This document shows, in pieces, positions 5,071 through 6,235 of a DNA stretch of 6,235 nt (position 1 is its first letter; each line of letters starts with the position of its first letter). The translations under genes were made by a program, and so were the position numbers. Below the pieces are notes generated by a model. That model searched no databases, had not been told where the DNA came from, and was given only the letters and a program-made list of their open reading frames with translations. Origin of the DNA: SIG603 sp964369225 (GTDB lineage: Bacteria > Bacillota > Clostridia > Oscillospirales > Acutalibacteraceae); contig CAYJER010000068.1 in the NCBI GenBank assembly GCA_964369225.1, forward strand, positions 1-6,235, written 5' to 3'.

Positions 5071-6099
5071 TCATTTTCTGTAATTATTTTGAATGTAGTT
5101 TGCTGTAGAAAACCAGGTGCTAGCTCTGCTGTAATTTGCAGACATTTCAGAATAGCTCTTAGCTTCTTCTGCATTTCTATCAATACTTTTTAAATTAGTT
5201 ATTATATTGTTATATGAACTATTAATTTTTCTCTGCATATCTGAATTTTGAGATAAAATTAAGTTTTGTGTAATTATAGTTTGACTAATCAAGTCATCTA
5301 TTTTATTTTCAATTTTATCAAGCTTGCAGTGTAGTATAGCATCATTTAATTGTAGCTTAGAAGTAGCCATAAAATCTGTTATATAGTGGATTCCGTGTAG
5401 ACCTCTATATTCAGATGGAACAATATTAGCTGAATATAAAGTACTTAATATTCTTTTTGCTGTAGAGAGTTCTTTGTCTAGTTCAGTAGCGATAGTTTTT
5501 AATCTAGCTTTTTGAGCAAGTTCACTAGATACTCGTTCATTATCTTGTTTTGTATTTATTTGGTAGTCAGACATGTTTAGTTTATATTCTTTTTTTGAGG
5601 AGAATGTCTTATATAACATATAGATAAGTAAAATTATACCTGTGATCATAGAAGAAGCACCTAAAAATGCAAAAAAGTTGGTTGCAAGAAAATCATAGGA
5701 GGCTATACGATTAGATATAGATATTAAATTGCTCATAGATATAATAAAAATTAGCAAGCATATGATGAAAGCTATATAAACTGAAAAAGCAATATTTTCT
5801 TTCACAGGCGAATTTAATGTCTTTTTATAGCCCAATCTATTAATTGAAGAATTATAGGAATTTAACTCGGACTGCATTTTATTGCATACTAATTCATAGC
5901 TTAAAATCTGCTTTAAATATTCAATATGTATAAATCTGATATCTTCACTAACAGCGTAGTGTGCATTATGGCTAGAGCTAATAGATTGATTTCTATTTTG
6001 CGTTTGAGGTGATTTTTTTGACTTACCAATAACATTACCACAAACATCACAGAAATTATCTCCTGATTCTAGTTCGTTTCCACATTTTTTACAAAACAA
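5071..6099 (-). CDS. Uncharacterised zinc-ribbon protein with two membrane segments
   Basis: I do not recognise a function. The 342-residue product starts with a zinc ribbon (C3, C6, C17, C20 in CKKCGN and CDVCGN), then a polar linker rich in Ser, Asn and Gln (about 25-50). Two hydrophobic helices follow (about 103-127 and 141-164) with a short loop between. Basic residues before the first and after the second predict that both ends are cytoplasmic. The rest is mostly helical and polar, with a block IVPSEYRGLHGIHYI (226-240) and a long probable coiled coil (about 255-325). From memory, similar zinc-ribbon/IP-x-x-YR proteins occur as hypothetical genes in Firmicutes. Translation starts at TTG 6099: an in-frame TAA lies immediately upstream and AAGGAGT is well placed. 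The gene is visibly AT-richer than its neighbours, has its own promoter and may have been acquired separately. Confidence 0.85.
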   Translation of the reverse strand: MFCKKCGNELESGDNFCDVCGNVIGKSKKSPQTQNRNQSISSSHNAHYAVSEDIRFIHIEYLKQILSYELVCNKMQSELNSYNSSINRLGYKKTLNSPVKENIAFSVYIAFIICLLIFIISMSNLISISNRIASYDFLATNFFAFLGASSMITGIILLIYMLYKTFSSKKEYKLNMSDYQINTKQDNERVSSELAQKARLKTIATELDKELSTAKRILSTLYSANIVPSEYRGLHGIHYITDFMATSKLQLNDAILHCKLDKIENKIDDLISQTIITQNLILSQNSDMQRKINSSYNNIITNLKSIDRNAEEAKSYSEMSANYSRASTWFSTANYIQNNYRK

Positions 6100-6123
6100 T
6101 TATATCACTCCTTTTTTATACTA

Positions 6124-6152
6124 ATTATACAGTAATTGAGTTTATGTGTCAA
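6124..6152 (-). promoter_or_regulatory. Promoter of the zinc-ribbon gene
   Basis: On the minus strand TTGACA (6147-6152) and TATAAT (6124-6129) are perfect hexamers with a 17-base spacer. The start is expected near 6117, leaving a leader of only about 18 bases that holds the AAGGAGT ribosome binding site (6107-6113). The gene therefore has little room for leader control. Confidence 0.88.
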
Positions 6153-6187
6153 GTGAATTTGAGTTATTTGTGTATAGTTTATTGTAG

Positions 6188-6211
6188 AAGTGTCAATGAT
6201 AGGTGACACTT
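6188..6211. repeat. 8-bp inverted repeat upstream of the zinc-ribbon promoter
   Basis: AAGTGTCA (6188-6195) and TGACACTT (6204-6211) are perfect complements separated by 8 bases. It lies about 36 bases upstream of the -35 box on the minus strand. It could be an activator site, a small hairpin, or a terminal motif of a mobile element that continues beyond the window; nothing visible decides between them. I see no gene between it and the window end. Confidence 0.5.
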
Positions 6212-6235
6212 AAGCTCCAAAAAATAAAATGTTTT

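Noticed and set aside
5008..5193. Plus-strand open frame of 61 codons spanning the ylxM promoter and the end of the zinc-ribbon gene
   Set aside because: It crosses the palindrome and promoter of the opposite strand and overlaps a better supported gene, with no family resemblance.
1..6235. CRISPR array, tRNA or rRNA genes
   Set aside because: No regularly spaced direct repeats, no cloverleaf-like segments and no rRNA-like sequence were seen; nearly all of the window is coding.

Overview
The window looks like chromosomal DNA of a low-GC Gram-positive anaerobe, most likely a Clostridia-type Firmicute. The support is the linked order ylxM-ffh-rpsP-khpA, AT-rich intergenic DNA, strong AGGAGG-type ribosome binding sites, near-consensus TTGACA-N17-TATAAT promoters, and a cysteine-containing PAS-like/GGDEF protein of a style I associate with clostridia. 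I cannot name a genus.

Layout. Positions 1-54 look like the terminal end of an IS3-family (IS150-type) insertion sequence, followed by a short GC-rich repeat-like remnant (about 70-95). On the plus strand come trxB (thioredoxin reductase, 147-1055) and a diguanylate cyclase with an N-terminal Cys/His cluster (1138-2523). The cyclase has its own promoter, and a perfect 7-1-7 Fur/PerR-type palindrome overlaps that promoter's -10 box. Two stem-loops (2560-2591 and 2642-2668) separate this half from the minus-strand half. Read from right to left, the minus strand carries an uncharacterised zinc-ribbon membrane protein (6099-5071) and then the compact housekeeping operon ylxM-ffh-rpsP-khpA (4932-2678). 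The window ends at the right with an unexplained 8-bp inverted repeat.

How the genes work together. YlxM and Ffh belong to the signal recognition particle pathway, bS16 to the 30S ribosome, and KhpA to RNA binding, so the operon is a translation and protein-targeting unit. It starts from a near-consensus promoter whose start site lies inside a perfect 13-bp palindrome. That palindrome also has the form of a terminator for the upstream zinc-ribbon gene. The plus-strand genes may share a redox theme (thioredoxin reductase, then a Cys-rich c-di-GMP sensor-enzyme behind a Fur-family-like operator), but this is inference from adjacency and motifs.

I see no CRISPR array, tRNA, rRNA, recognisable riboswitch, or complete defence or mobile system. 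The points most worth checking are the putative Fur-family box, the palindrome over the ylxM start site, and the AT-rich orphan zinc-ribbon gene.
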